Assembly: GCA_026260175.1 (NCBI GenBank)
Contig: JAKCWW010000902.1
Coordinates: 15,943 to 79,942, forward strand
Reading direction: 5' to 3'
DNA from: Reticulitermes lucifugus
Taxonomy: Eukaryota; Arthropoda; Insecta; Blattodea; Rhinotermitidae
Length of the DNA: 64,000 nt
Positions within the stretch are counted from its first letter, which is position 1. Every line of letters begins with the position of its first letter. A program made the translations under genes and the position numbers. Of the stretch, positions 1 to 12,534 are shown in pieces. The notes under the pieces were generated by a model. The model was not told the origin of the DNA, did not search any database, and was given only the letters and a program-made list of their open reading frames with translations.

Positions 1-55
1 AAACGTCGGTAAATAATTACCACACGACGCCGTGTAATTACCCAGAAGACCACAG
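1..55 (+). repeat. Truncated repeat, GAAACGTC-type motif (copy 1)
   Basis: The window opens inside a repeat: AAACGTCGGT followed about 40 bp later by ACCCAGAAGA. The same order recurs at 34640-34695. AAACGTC resembles the 3' half of a hammerhead motif (GAAA, palindromic ACGT helix III, then C). The 5' half lies outside the window. Confidence 0.45.
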
Positions 56-156
56 ATTTAATAAAGTTGTATTTCCGAAATTTCCTTCAATGCCTTTAGC
101 GTTTTGCAGTTTCTTATTAAATTTGCATGTAATACAACTGATGTAATGAACTTTCA

Positions 157-428
157 AAAGTAAAATTGATCCTATAACAGGCCATGAAGGCCCAGAAGGG
201 GAGGAGAGGTACAATTCTACTCTTTCTTTAACCTCGGCACTATATGAGGGGTGGGTGGTCAACGCCACGTCCCGGTCGCTTTACCCCCGGGAGAGATACC
301 CGACACCCATCGTGCACGAGGCTGAGTGGGGTCCAGGACCCGTCTGGACCGGCGCGGAAATTCTTGCCTCCACCGGAATTCGATCCCCGGACCCTCCAGC
401 CCGTAGCGATTCGCTATACCGACTACAA
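157..428 (-). mobile_element. SINE type A, near full length
   Basis: This is the reverse complement of the copy at 482-770. Read on the minus strand, the tRNA-like head (GTAGTCGGTATAGCG near 410-425 and a B-box-like region around 385) leads to a GC-rich middle with GGTAAAGCGACCGG, then a tail with CTTCATGGCCTGT. The head is cut short at 428, where similarity stops. Type A has no coding capacity, and such SINEs depend on LINE machinery for movement. With its neighbour it makes an inverted pair about 55 bp apart. Confidence 0.75.
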
Positions 429-481
429 TGAACTATAAACTAATACCATTTATATTTACTTCTCCAGCGTCTGTTTTCTAG

Positions 482-770
482 GGGTGGCCGGAATAGCGTA
501 GTCGGTATAGGGACTCGCTACGGGCTGGAGGATCCGGGAATCGAATTCCGGTGGGGGCGAAATTTTCCGCTCCCGTCCAGACCGGCCCTGGGGCCCACCC
601 AGCCTCCTGTACAATGGGCACCAGGTCTCTTTCCCGGGGGTAAAGCGGCCGGGGCGTGGCGTTGACCACCCACCCCCATCTAGCGTCGAGGTTAAAGAAA
701 GAGTAGAGCTATAACTCTACTCCCCTCTGGGCCTTCATGGCCTGTTCTAGGGTGAACTTTACCTTACCTA
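482..770 (+). mobile_element. SINE type A, full length with target duplication
   Basis: The tRNA-like head starts GGGTGGCCGGAATAGCG with an A-box-like TAGCGTAGTCGGTA and a B-box-like GAATCGAATTCC. A middle with GGGTAAAGCGGCCGGGG follows, and the tail reads CTGGGCCTTCATGGCCTG. It is bracketed by an 8-bp duplication, TTTTCTAG, at 474-481 and 771-778, which fixes both ends. Open frames of about 60 codons here are artefacts of the SINE. Confidence 0.85.
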
Positions 771-2011
771 TTTTCTAGAATTGCTTACTAGACGGGAGAA
801 ACATTGATTCTAGTATTTCTACGCTCTCTGGAATGACCTTAGTAACGTCTGCACTGCCTGTGCTAGTGAGGCACACTATGGCCCGGCCCGGACAGTAACA
901 TTGCTGCCGTTGTGTCTCTTCCTGTATCTCCATCAATGCAGCAGCTCTCAACAAGCCCTCTGCTCTCACTTCACTATTACGAGTGCTGACAGATTACCGT
1001 ACACAGTATAAAGAATGTTAAGTGCTTGTGCTCATGGGCAGATTACTTTAAAAAATACGTTTTTTTTTGTATCAAAACCCTGCGGTAAAAATTTAAGAAC
1101 AAAATGAAACTAACAAGAGAATGCTTCTGTCTTCTGATCACACATCCTTCCTCGGATGCTTTCACAAGCCGCGCTCTAAAGCAGACAGCGATGACACACA
1201 TCTAATTGTGTTGACTTGCCTGTATGCAGGGCGCCTTATGTTCCTGGAGCTACGTTCGTATCACTTCCGAGACGCCGGGCTGTAACTACAGAAATGCTAA
1301 CGCCTGATGTGCTAACGTTGCACAGTTGCGTTGGATTCCAAGTTGTTAGTCGGCTTCTTTTGCGATAAAAGGGGNGGGGGGGGGGGAAGAGGACAGAGGC
1401 GGACGGATGTGACATTATGCTGAAAACTGATTTAAACATAAAAGTAGGCCCTATCTTCTGTTGAGGATAATATTAATTATTTATTCATAAGAAAAATAAG
1501 CGCCTTAATTATTAATATTACTTACAAAATGATTAGAAGGCAGGATTTAAAGTCATGCATAGTTCACAAAGTAGATAGCTGTTCTTTAGCATATTCAATT
1601 TTATTTCTTGCATAGGCAAATATACACGAGAGAACGAAAGGATCCGTTTCTCGTCCGGACAGTTCATACAATAAACTGCACTGGTGAATTATGTTCTTTG
1701 TGTCAGTCCGTCTTTATCGGCGTATTAAATTACCACTGACTAGACTTCTATTATAGTCATGGCTTTGCGTATTTTTGCAGGTGTAACGGAGCTTAATTCT
1801 TGACTTTTCATCATCATCGTCATCATCCCCACTACCACCACCACCACCAACACCACCACCAAAACCACCACAACTACAACAACCACCACAAACAACACAA
1901 ACACCACCACCACCGACTTTGGCAACGTAGATAATAAAGAGCACCTTTCCCAAGAATATACGCCTCATTCATTCATTCATTCACACATTTGTTCATTCAT
2001 TTATTCCCTAG
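771..2011. other. Gene-free stretch with poly-G and CAT/CCA simple repeats
   Basis: I see no gene. A run of G with one uncalled base (n at 1375) spans 1371-1386 and suggests weak sequence quality there. A biased CAT then CCA/ACC tract runs from about 1805 to 1917; the glycine- and valine-rich minus-strand frames over it are low-complexity artefacts. A short ATTC repeat lies at 1966-1984. Confidence 0.6.
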
Positions 2012-2283
2012 TATGTCTTATGACAGTTCCATAGCCTCTTCCAAAGCAAGTTTTCTACAGAGTGCGATCTAGTGTTTCCTCTTTCAATTTCCAGTATCCT
2101 CTCTTATTCTTAACGTCATCCAGTAGTTGCTTCCGTCTTCTTCCTCGTCTTCTCGTTACTTCTATCCTTTCCTGTATGTTTCCTTCAAAAAAGTGTTTTA
2201 GAAGGCAGTTCCTAAGCAAGACGTGACCAATCCATTTAGCCTTGCTTCTTTTTGTTATATGTACTTTCCTCCTTGACTATTTA
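2012..2283 (-). mobile_element. LINE group 1, 3'-terminal fragment
   Basis: On the minus strand this parallels the C-terminal end of a non-LTR retrotransposon polyprotein downstream of reverse transcriptase: stretches resembling WIGHVL, a basic RRGRRRKQLL-like run and an ending near RGYGPV. The reading frame is broken. It aligns with the copies at 21070-21800, 57095-57500 and 58770-58995. The 5' side is lost near 2283, where TATA-rich sequence begins. Confidence 0.7.
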
Positions 2284-5200
2284 TATATATTATATAAATA
2301 TTGCTTCATTTGACCCATACACAAATATCTGATATGTAGCTCACATGCAGCGACCTTGTCTGTGATATTACCAAGATATTCCTCACCTTTTATGGAATCC
2401 GAAGATATAGTTTCATTTTCACAGAAGCCTGGCCATGGACCCTGAGCTGAAGTGGACCAATCCAGTCCACATGCTCACCGTATGATCCATTCAATATTAT
2501 CACATTTCCGCTTACGCCTGGGCTTTCAAAGTTTTCTCTCCTGTTCAGGTTTTCGTATTGAAGAATTTAAAAATTTCTTGACTCAGTCACTCACCCTTCT
2601 TAATAGAGATGAGAATTCGTTAAAGTATGAGTTTGTGAGTTGCGAGGGAAGAAATTAGTGTGCAAAAATATCTGTTGGACTCAAAACCGAAGAATACATA
2701 AAGGCCACCACAATTTAACTCTGATGACAAAACATGCAGAAACATTTTATTTCACAGAGGCGGATTTGATCCTATGGCCTTATCTACTCAGCATCCGTGG
2801 CATCGGTTTTATCTACATGCTTGTAAGTTAGTAGCAGGAAGATAATGTTATTGGCTGTTGGAAAGGATGGGTACAGGAAGAATTACTCTGTCACAAAGAC
2901 CGCACAAACTCATCTACAAATTCCCCCATGGTCTAATGGACTAACAGGCTAATGGCTTGTCTAATTACGTCCATTTAGCTCGTCTGTAGATCCCCCACAA
3001 TCAAGTTATTATATCAGTCAAGTGTTCTGGTTTCCCAATTATCCCTTGTGAATAATTTCTGCCTTATGTCCCGAGTACTTGGTATTGTGCGAGCAATTTT
3101 GTATTTGCACTAAAATACTTCGCACAAAAAAACTCACATCTATTTGTATTCTGTATGTTAATCCACCGTGAAGTAAGGCTACTCTTGCTCCCATTCATTA
3201 ACACATACTGACTATTTGTTATCATTTAATTTACATAGGCAAATTTCGTTCTCAGAGAATAATTAAAGGCGTGAAGTTGTCATTTTAATTTGAAATTGTT
3301 AAATTTTAAAAATGTAAAGAGTTTATTATTTGAAAAGGCGTTTTATTAAATGCAGTTTCTCTACTAGCATTCAACTATAATTTGAAGTACTTAACACATT
3401 TTAATGTATAATTTAATTTACCACAACAGGTTTTTTAGAGGGAATTTAGGAATATATTGAGTCAGAAATCACGGATAGCCCAGGATCGATGCTTTTCCAG
3501 ATTAGGTTTTGGACGGCTAGTAACTCTTCACTGTAGAATACTAATAGATCCAGAATAGGCGTGTGTTACGAGTTGTTATACAAGCAGATTGTAAAGAGAA
3601 TTTTTGATGAAAACCTGTAGAGTTGTGAAAATTTCAGAGACTTAGACATAGACTTGGAGATGATTCTTAGAAAAAAATAATGTAAGTGTGTGGACGGTAT
3701 TAGTTATATGTGGTTTTTGATAGGGACTAGTGGCGGGTGTGGAAAGGAGAGTGAAATTTTGGGTTCCGTAAAGTTTTTGACTAATGAACAAACTAAGAGG
3801 TTTCTTAGTCTGATGATTTAGATAGGAGCATTTAGAATGCTGAGATGCAAGGTACGCTATATCACTCCGGTACATGCGACAGATTTCCAATCTTTTTTTT
3901 TTTATTCTGATTATTTCATTGGAAATTATTTAGCCAGAAATTTGTTTCACCAATTTACAAATTAAAAATGTTTAAAGATTTGAGAAGCCATGTACTGTCT
4001 GCAGTAGTATAATTGCTTCAGTGACAATAGACCGAGCCCTCTTAGTTGCTGTATTAATATTCTGTTATGTCCTCTTGTTTCTCCCCATTCATCATTTCTT
4101 TAGCACAAAGTGATTACATTATTGCTGCTATACCCAGCACGCAAGAGTACTGTAGGATTCTCACGGCGCCTAGCGGCTGATTTGTAACACACAGACTGAG
4201 GAATTGCGTCCTTCTCATTTAAGCTCCCCCCTCCCAAAAATCCATAAATGTTAGGGCAGAATGAAGCATAATTCGAACATTAGTGATTTTTCCCTAATTT
4301 ATCTCTCCTATGCCTTTTTTTATTCTTCTTTCATACGAGCAAAGAGTTTTAGATTTATGGGGTACTGAACAAATCGGAAAAGACAAAATATAAGTATAAA
4401 TTTTCATGTTTCGACATAAATATAATATTACCTTAAAATTCTATATTCAAAATCCTTGTGAATTTAGCCTCCTGCATCGGAAACCTTCATAAAGTACATA
4501 ATTTCATACGAAGTAATCAGAACATTTGATTAGAGAATTCCTTTAGGAAATATATGCTTAGATAGAAGGATAACATTAGATAGAAGGATTATATTGAACA
4601 TTATCGTATGGGAAGAAAGTTGTGGATGTGGACTTGGTCACTGTGTCTGAAGTTAAGTTCAGAAAGAAAATTGGTGAAAAAGGCAAAAGAAATCCTGAGT
4701 TTCATAAAAGGATGGGAATTTCTTAATTGTAGATTGGGGACTGGTAGGATTGTGCTGCTTGAGCTCCTCATTTTAACAATTAATCATGCCATAAGGGCAT
4801 ATGATACCTATTATAAAGTTTCCAAACTTAGGTACTACCTGCAGATTTTTTATTTAGTGACAAAGTTGATACCTTCATCAAGTCACAAAATTTAAAAAGC
4901 AGGACTTGGACATAAGGTGAACCTGTCACAGTAGATGATACTTATAGGGCAAAACATTTAGGAGTGCCGCTCGAATTTTTTTTAAAATCTGGTTACTGAA
5001 GATAATACTTAATTCTAGAAGAGAACATTCGAGATTGTGTCTGAATTTAATATTCTGTTTTAAATCTATGCAATATTGATGCAAATATGTTTCCTATAGC
5101 CCTATGCTTTCGCGAATTTTAAAGACGGTCATTTTGCTTTCGTTTTATTAAATATTTAAGAACAACATAAAAAACGAAAGAGAACGCGTGGGACGCTTTG

Positions 5201-8200
5201 ATTCTTTACATCTGATTTAAGGTTCGTAAATTTAAAGGTGAGTTGGAAGGAATGAAGTACAAAGCGAATATTCTGAAAATTTTAGGATAGAAAATAGAAA
5301 AATATATATCACGTTGGTTCATGTGGTTGATGGCTTGCTGGGACGGGAATGCGAAATGGGCTTGCGGACGGACGTAAATGGAGAGTGAACAGGCCTACAT
5401 TTCTAAACTTAAAATAAAAATCTATTTATCTTGAAGAACACAACAGATGAGTGGGTACACTTATGGTAATTAATGGACGGTCGAGTAAAATTATATCTCT
5501 TTAGAAGACTAAATTCATCGTTTGGGAATACGGTATGAGCTGTGTATTGAGAGGGTTTCCTATGCTGTATAGATACATTTTATGCTGTAGGGAGAAGCCA
5601 TTTAAAAATGCTTTATGAATACGTTATAAGAATGGGAAGAGGAGATCATATTTGCATGGACAAAAGTGCGTCATTAAAATAGCATCAGGCATGGAGAATA
5701 CTACAGCTGTAAAATGTATAGTCATTAAAAGTTTTGAACTAACTTCTGTGTTGTTTAATATTTTCTAGTACACTCTTTTACGTTGATCACTTTTGGATCT
5801 AAAGTGGAAGGCCTGTTACTGATTTCACCTAAAATTACAAGCTACTTTCTTTTAAATTCATTATTACTTGAACTGAGCAGTGTTAAAAAGAGGCGTGTTT
5901 CTTTATAACTATTAATTTAAACTAAAGTAATTAAAGATGATTTTCATCAATTTTACGGCCAATTTGGGGTATAAAAGAAGAAAATAATTATCAAATTCGA
6001 AATAAACGCAGCCTACAATAATTATCCATTTAATTACTCTCAAATTAGTACTTGCCTGTATAAGACGGTAACAGTATTAAAATTTCATCAAAGCTGCATA
6101 TTTCGGATAAATGTCACTCGCGTGAAAATTCTAATTCCAAAAATGTATCTTCTTCCTCATTCATGTTACATATTCCAACCATTAATCCTCTTCGAATTGT
6201 TTTCCTCAATAATATTTGGTAAAGACTACAATCATGAAGCCTCTCATGAAGCTGTTTTCTCTAGTTTTCCCTTACATCCTTCGTCGTAGGTGTAAACACT
6301 GTCTTCAGTATCCTTTTCATAAACACCGCCAATCTGTGTTTTGACATGGAGTGAGAGACTACATGAAAATTATAATCGTAATTTTTTATACCTCTGTTTT
6401 TAATTTTGCCTATAAGAGGCGTTAAGAAAAGGTTACTTAAAATGAATCCCTAATACATGATATATATATATGCAATATTATCTGTCACAGTTGTAAGCTA
6501 ATTAGACACTTTACCACATTAGTATAAATAATATTGCTTCAAAGGATTCACTTTTACAAGTTCAATAATAAATGCTATGATAACTTGCTATTCACTTTCC
6601 TTCAGTTTCAGCACGAAGTATTGTAATTTTTCGCTGGGGTCGGGGGCCTCTGTAGGCATTTAGAAATCTTCTGTTCTCATTTACTATAAAACGACGTTTG
6701 TTGTAGGCTACTTCTTAATGTTTAGATACGTCTGAAAGTAACGCAATTTACATGTAAGTTCCACTATTTAATTTCACAGTTTTATGTAAAATATTTCTCG
6801 AATATTCATGAAATGAAAGGAACTTAGGAAGTTTAATGTTTTATAACAGAGTGGTAGCTCTGTGTACTGCTGAGAATTCATACGAAGAATTTATTTGTGC
6901 GGTACGTTTGTTTGTAATAACATCTAGCTTTCGTTTACCTTTACAGCTTACTTGCTGATATTTGTAATGGAAAATCGGCATGTCTTTTGGAAGTGAAAGC
7001 CGGCTTTTAACTACATAAATGTCAGCACCGTAAAGAGGGTTACAATATTACTCTGAATGTAACGAATTTTTATATCTTTATTCACGGAAATAGATCCAGT
7101 GCTTTATGTAATTTACACAGAAATTATAGAAAGAAAACTGAAATTTGATAGGTAGGATAATAATCGAGTTTTTGATAGATCACATCTTCCTGTCAGCGTA
7201 ATTGATATTACATTATTTAGTTGTGTCTTCTTCGTTGCAAGTGACACGTATGACATATGTCTTTGCTCTACTTAAACATTTCAGTTGACATAAAAATTGT
7301 CACCCTAAAATGACGTTTTTGTCATTTCCGGGGAACGATTATTTAATGGGGGGTGTGTTATACTGGCCCTTATCTTCGAATGACATAACCTACTTATCAT
7401 TGATAATTTACAGACTTTATTATTTATTGCCCGTTAAGAAAGCAAGTGATACAAAGCAAACGGTTTTAAATTAAACAAATCGAGAACCTTGAAGCGATTA
7501 ATTTTGGATCAAGTGTTGTGTTTGCCACAAAATATTAGGTGGAAAATTCTGGTTTAAAGGGAAACGAGCGTGAAATGCATGGAGATGCAAACTGTTGTAT
7601 CCTGTTTAAAGTACCTCTAATGTTTTTATTCTCACGCTGAAGGACTGGGTAAAACCAAGGGAAACTCAGACCGAATAAGCTTTCTTCTGAGTCATGTTTA
7701 CTAAATCTGTAATTCAAATCTTTTGAGGTGATCGTGTGATACAAATAATGATTTGCAGGTGTATTATGATCTCCTAAATCACCCGTTATTAAGGGGCTAG
7801 AGTCATTGACTAATCAATATAACCATGGCCTTCAGTGGCCACTCTGGATTTACACTAAGATTAATCACACCTTCATACTTATTTTTTTAAACAGGCACTA
7901 GATAACCTACGTTTAAATAAGAAGTCACATATCGCAATGATTAATTTATATTATTTTCATAAGCCTACCCTTTTTACAATTAACAGTCTCTTTGATAAGA
8001 ACCAATAAAGTGTGTAAAAATAATTTCCGATTTTTTCACTATATTTCCCATTCTGCAAAAAGGAACAGGGCCTCTGGCCTTTTCTCCTTCAAGAGTATTA
8101 TACGTGCCAAATTTTTATCCAGGATTCTACGCCGTTGCAGCATTTATGTTTGTAACTTAGCAATACACGTGATTCTATTCTCTGAGTAGTGGGTAGTAGT

Positions 8201-8493
8201 GGAAGTATAGTAACAGGGAACACCGAAGTTCTAGAAGAAAAATCTGTCACCGTGCTACTTTTATGCACCACAAATTCTCCTCTCTCCTCTAAGAGGAGAG
8301 GTGAGGATAGGATGCTGTGACAAATTTATTAAAAAAGAATTTAAAATTTGTACAAAATATTTATAATAGTGCGGTAGAACCTCTATCCACACGTATCATT
8401 CCCGATTATGACCATAAAAATGTTAACATTTTAATACTTTTAATCCTATTTTATGGACTTTTATATCCTCAATATACTTTAAACACAAACTGT
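2284..8493. other. 6.2 kb AT-rich stretch, nothing recognised
   Basis: Only short, low-quality frames occur (the longest is 95 codons at 4608-4895), and none resembles a known protein. I see no tRNA, SINE head or array. If the intron reading is right, this is deep intron of the homeobox gene. Confidence 0.55.
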
Positions 8494-8535
8494 GGAAGTG
8501 AGGATGACCTGAAATAGGTCGAAACTTACAGTTCC
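8494..8535 (+). ncRNA. Degenerate hammerhead-ribozyme-like motif
   Basis: Helix I pairs TGTGGAA with TTCCGTA (7 pairs including G-U, using flanking bases). The core reads GTGAGGA, where CTGANGA is expected, so C3 is lost. One extra T follows, then helix II GACC/GGTC with a 7-nt loop, then GAAA. Helix III (ACTTACA) is imperfect. The architecture matches the better copies, but the missing C3 predicts an inactive ribozyme. Confidence 0.45.
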
Positions 8536-10969
8536 GTATAATAAATGGTATTTAGGTGTGTTGGGACGGATTTTGACTTGATTTCTATCGCAAGTTACGT
8601 TTTCAAAACAGGACGCTGCCAGTTGCCTACATGTTAGGCGTAGCTGCTTCGTGATCGAGACAACTTAAGTACACTATAATGACAAATATTTTCATGAAAT
8701 TAACACTTAATACTTCACATTGTATTTGTACTTTAATGGTTGTTCCTTATTACATATTTAATTCTTGTGACGTCACTGCAGTCTCCATACACGTCCTTCT
8801 ATGAGATGACTTTTAATATGGTCCTGACGTTTACAGTACTTACTCTTTCTATGATAAAAGAGAATTTTATGCTTTCCGCTAAAGCTTATTTTGCAGTACG
8901 TTTTGTCCATGGAAATTTTATGAAGCTGAATTGGGTCTTCGCGTCTTTTAGTACTTGACATGCCCAGTGGGAAAGAGAAAACATTCTTTCATTTCTTTTA
9001 CTTTATTAGAATTGGGGAGACTTTTAGTATGAAGATACCAGTTGAGGGAGAGTTACATTTCGCTGCGTGTTTTGCGAACTATTTAATTGCTCTTTTACTC
9101 GTTTCACATGAACCGTTTTCCCCTTATATTACTCCGCGTGTCATGCACAAAGACATTTATTTTTTAATCTGTCATGAATTTTTCACAATCACGCAACACA
9201 CTTCCTAATTGAAGTCTTCACTGGATACTTTATGTAGCAGATGAAACGTATTGACTGAAAAGTAGAGCCGTTCTCAGTGCCAGAACAGTTTCCAGAAATG
9301 TTTTTATCCTCCAAAATACATGAATAAACAATGTGAATGGAATGGGCTCTATCTGAAGCGAAACCCCGTGCTAAAATACATCATAAAGGAATGGAATACC
9401 TGGTTTTGGCCTGGATACTTGTCTGTAAGCTTCGAGGTTAAAAACTACGGTGACTACACAGACTACATTCTTGTGGCATGTGACGCCATGTGGTGTCCTG
9501 AGTACCAACATTTCATAAGAAGCATGCTGCCTCATCTTCAAAGTCACATTGAAAACTCTTCCGGAATATTCGTACACCCACAAAATTACACAGCGTCACA
9601 TGCGTGAAAGCTGTAATCCTGAATTTTTAGGCCGTGATAGGGTTTATTGGTGGGCTCTTGTAAAGCTTGAGGTTCCATAAACAGCTTGAAATCTCTTTTT
9701 ATTCAGTCGCTATGAAAATAGAATTCCAAAGGCCAGTAAGACCGGCTACATGCCTTCACAGAATTGGCTAACTTAATTCTACACTCCGTCCAAGATATAC
9801 TGAAAAGGAAGTGTCTATTTTATCCTACATTAATTACGACTCCATAACCATCAAGAATTCCATATAATTTGAATGAACAAACTCAGCTTTAAATTACAGT
9901 TAGAGTTATTAACTGAACTAAAAATACATAGATAATTAATATGGAAATATTCTTACCAACATACTAGAAAAATTCCTAATTTCAGCGCTGACATAATTCC
10001 TACGTCGAGGTGTCATTTAAGCTATCTGTTCCCTTCCTAAAAGATATTGATTTGTTGACATGATCATTAAGTTGTTTTTACTACGATTACTGAAAAGAAT
10101 GAATGAAGCCATGAACTTAAAGGTATACTATATTTAAAACACGTGAGAGAAAATTACTGTATTTTTGTTCTACCCTGTATTTCTTGATCATTTAAAGAGT
10201 GGCTCTAATTGTCTAATGCATAAATACATAGCTGCTTTATAATTATGGGACACACTGTATAGAACACCACTTATTAAAGCAACATAATGAGGTAGGGTAA
10301 CATCTACTACTGTTTCTTTCTTTTAAAGAGAATTTTTACACTTTCATGCTTTCTTTACCTTCCACTACTGAAGTATTATGTTGAATCTTTGATGAAGTTT
10401 GAAAATTACCTCTTAGTTCGACAGGTGTTTTCTAAGTTTCTCTTTTCCTATCGACCAGCATGTTAGGCAGCAGCCACGAAACAAAGTCAGCGTTTTTTTT
10501 TTTAGAAAATGACAGAAGAAGTAACGAGCTTTGAATGCCGACTACCAGCGAGTTTCATTATTAAATAATTGCTTACTCTTACGAACTCATTTAATGGTGT
10601 GCGTGTGGACGGAATGTAGCTATGTCGCCAGAAATGTAAGTGAAACGGTGCATTACACACCCCCTGCAGCATAAGTCGGGTTTATGGGCGGCAGGCTATT
10701 GGTATTGGTATAACAGGATTACTTCCACAAAGCCCTCGTCGTTTTGCATGACAACCTTCAGCGCGAGCCTCACAAACCTCACGGCCCTCCTTCTTCAGTC
10801 ATATGATTGCAGCTGCTGCATAAGCAAACTAATACTGACACCTCCACCCCTCCGATTGCAGAAATGCACGGACCTAGGCGCACACGACTTCGCCCACTCT
10901 CTTTCCGTGTGATATCAGCCTAGGCCCACTAAATTTACCTGCGCCTGAAGCTGGATACTTTGTGGAATT
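8536..10969. other. Gene-free stretch
   Basis: There are several overlapping 60-95 codon frames on both strands and no recognisable domain. The stretch from 10620 is richer in GC and leads into the repeat fragment beginning near 10970. No RNA gene or array is seen. Confidence 0.5.
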
Positions 10970-11160
10970 ACTCCAGCTATACCTGGCCTTAGTGGGTTTC
11001 GGCGTAAGAAGCAAGATCGTGAAGAGATCTACGCTCTTCTGGGATATTAAGAAGCATTCAATGGTAGTTCTGTACCGACGATTCGGGACAACCTATCGGT
11101 TCTATCTTCAAGGATCAAAACCCTTGAAGTTGGGACAGATAGGCTGTACTTTTCGCCTGT
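10970..11160 (+). repeat. Probable retroelement-derived fragment
   Basis: In shifting frames the translation gives pieces such as CALLGY and PTIRDNLSV, which I recall from a repeat frequent in arthropod genomes. No single frame spans the match, so it is a dead copy. The family could not be identified from the sequence alone. Confidence 0.35.
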
Positions 11161-12262
11161 ATATTTCAGTTTCGCTGTACCTGATTACAAAGGAAATAAC
11201 ATCCGACTGAAAACAATGATATCACAATTTTATACATGTATTGTCAGTTTATGCAGATAGTGATCTTATAATCGGCATAAACTATATACTTTCGACATTG
11301 TAAACACTTCGATAACGTCGCCTAACTGCTACCCTAAATCCGTGACGTTAGAGTTTACTGTCACAGAAAGGGTTGAAGTATCGGTAAATTTATAGACAAC
11401 TGCTTGGGAGATACTTGGTTCGAATGTCGGCCGGAGAGTCTGCCATTCTGACTGAAATTTTCCGATGAATTATTCTGTCCCTCTTGACAAAAGCTGAGAT
11501 ATTACTTCTTTTTTTAACCTGCTTCTGTACATACAGCATACATACAGATATGCTTTCTTAATTTTCCCTACATGCTTCGGCGGCCACCCTCCATATTTAC
11601 GGAGAATATATAAAAGTATATTTAAAACAAAATGAAATATCTCGTTGATTAGGCCACGACCACTTGTTTCGTAATTCTTTACAATCCATCAATCATCTCA
11701 CCATTCGGAGCTAGCATATATGGTATCAGCTACTGACAACAACGTACAATACAGCACAACATATAAAAGTGAACATCCGAAGACAAAGGGAAAATAAAGC
11801 ATCGAGAGTTCACTTCAATTTATTGAAAACTATCACCAATCTTATTGAATACGTGACGGTGCATTAGAACGCTAGGCATATTAAAGTAACAGAGCGGATA
11901 AAGAAATTCCTGTCCACGTCAAAGTCATGCTGTAATTTGAGTTTACATACAAACACAAAATGTGGGCACTGACAAATTCCTCACTGCCAGTTTGTGTGAA
12001 GGGTTTTTAACACCCCTGTTGAGCACATCCAGAATTTTCTTTCTGTCAACAACTTGAGATAAAACTGACGGCCGCATTTTTGGCACAGTGAGCCAAATGG
12101 ATTTAGCGGAGATTTTTTATACTTTTTCTCAGTTTATGAGAACAGTTATACTTGCACAGAAATTTGGAGTCGTTGGTGTGGGACACTGAACGCAGTTTCA
12201 AATAAACGTTGTGTAAAAATCAATGTTATTAATTTGTTTATCTGTGGTTTAAAGTACAGTTA
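11161..12262. other. Gene-free stretch
   Basis: AT-rich, without a recognisable coding region or repeat. It ends at the target duplication of the SINE that follows. Confidence 0.5.
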
Positions 12263-12534
12263 TTTTTTTGTGAAGGGCCCCGCAGCAGATTTTACGGACG
12301 CACCGCAGCATTGATTGTGCAACCCTATGATGAAGATGAATAGTTTTTTCGTTTTTCCTTGTAAAGGAGCACGGTTGGAATTAAATTGACAGGGGAAAAC
12401 CGAAGTACTCGGTGAGAATCTTATCCCAGTGCCACTTTGTCCACCACAAATCCCACATGGACTGACCGGGGATCGAATCCAGGCCTCCTTGGTGAGAGAT
12501 CGGCGACTAACAGCCTGAGCTATGGCACGGCCCT
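12263..12534 (-). mobile_element. SINE type C, full length
   Basis: On the minus strand the head reads GGGCCGTGCCATAGCTCAGG, with a B-box-like GGATTCGATCCCC. The body has GGGATTTGTGGTGGACAAAG, and the tail carries CCGTAAAATCTGCTGC and ends in A-rich sequence. It is flanked by a 14-bp duplication differing at one base (12249-12262 and 12535-12548), which sets the ends exactly. A second long copy lies at 59186-59456. Confidence 0.8.

Noticed and set aside
1714-1968. Glycine/valine-rich protein on the minus strand
   Set aside because: The frames translate a CAT/CCA simple repeat; two overlapping frames give equally biased peptides, as expected of a microsatellite.
8278-8302. CTCTCCTCT/AGAGGAGAG palindrome as a terminator or regulatory site
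   Set aside because: A short palindrome in non-coding insect DNA with no gene beside it; no function can be inferred.
10640-10912. 90-codon frame in a GC-richer patch
   Set aside because: No similarity recognised and no splice signals of note; it adjoins a repeat fragment.
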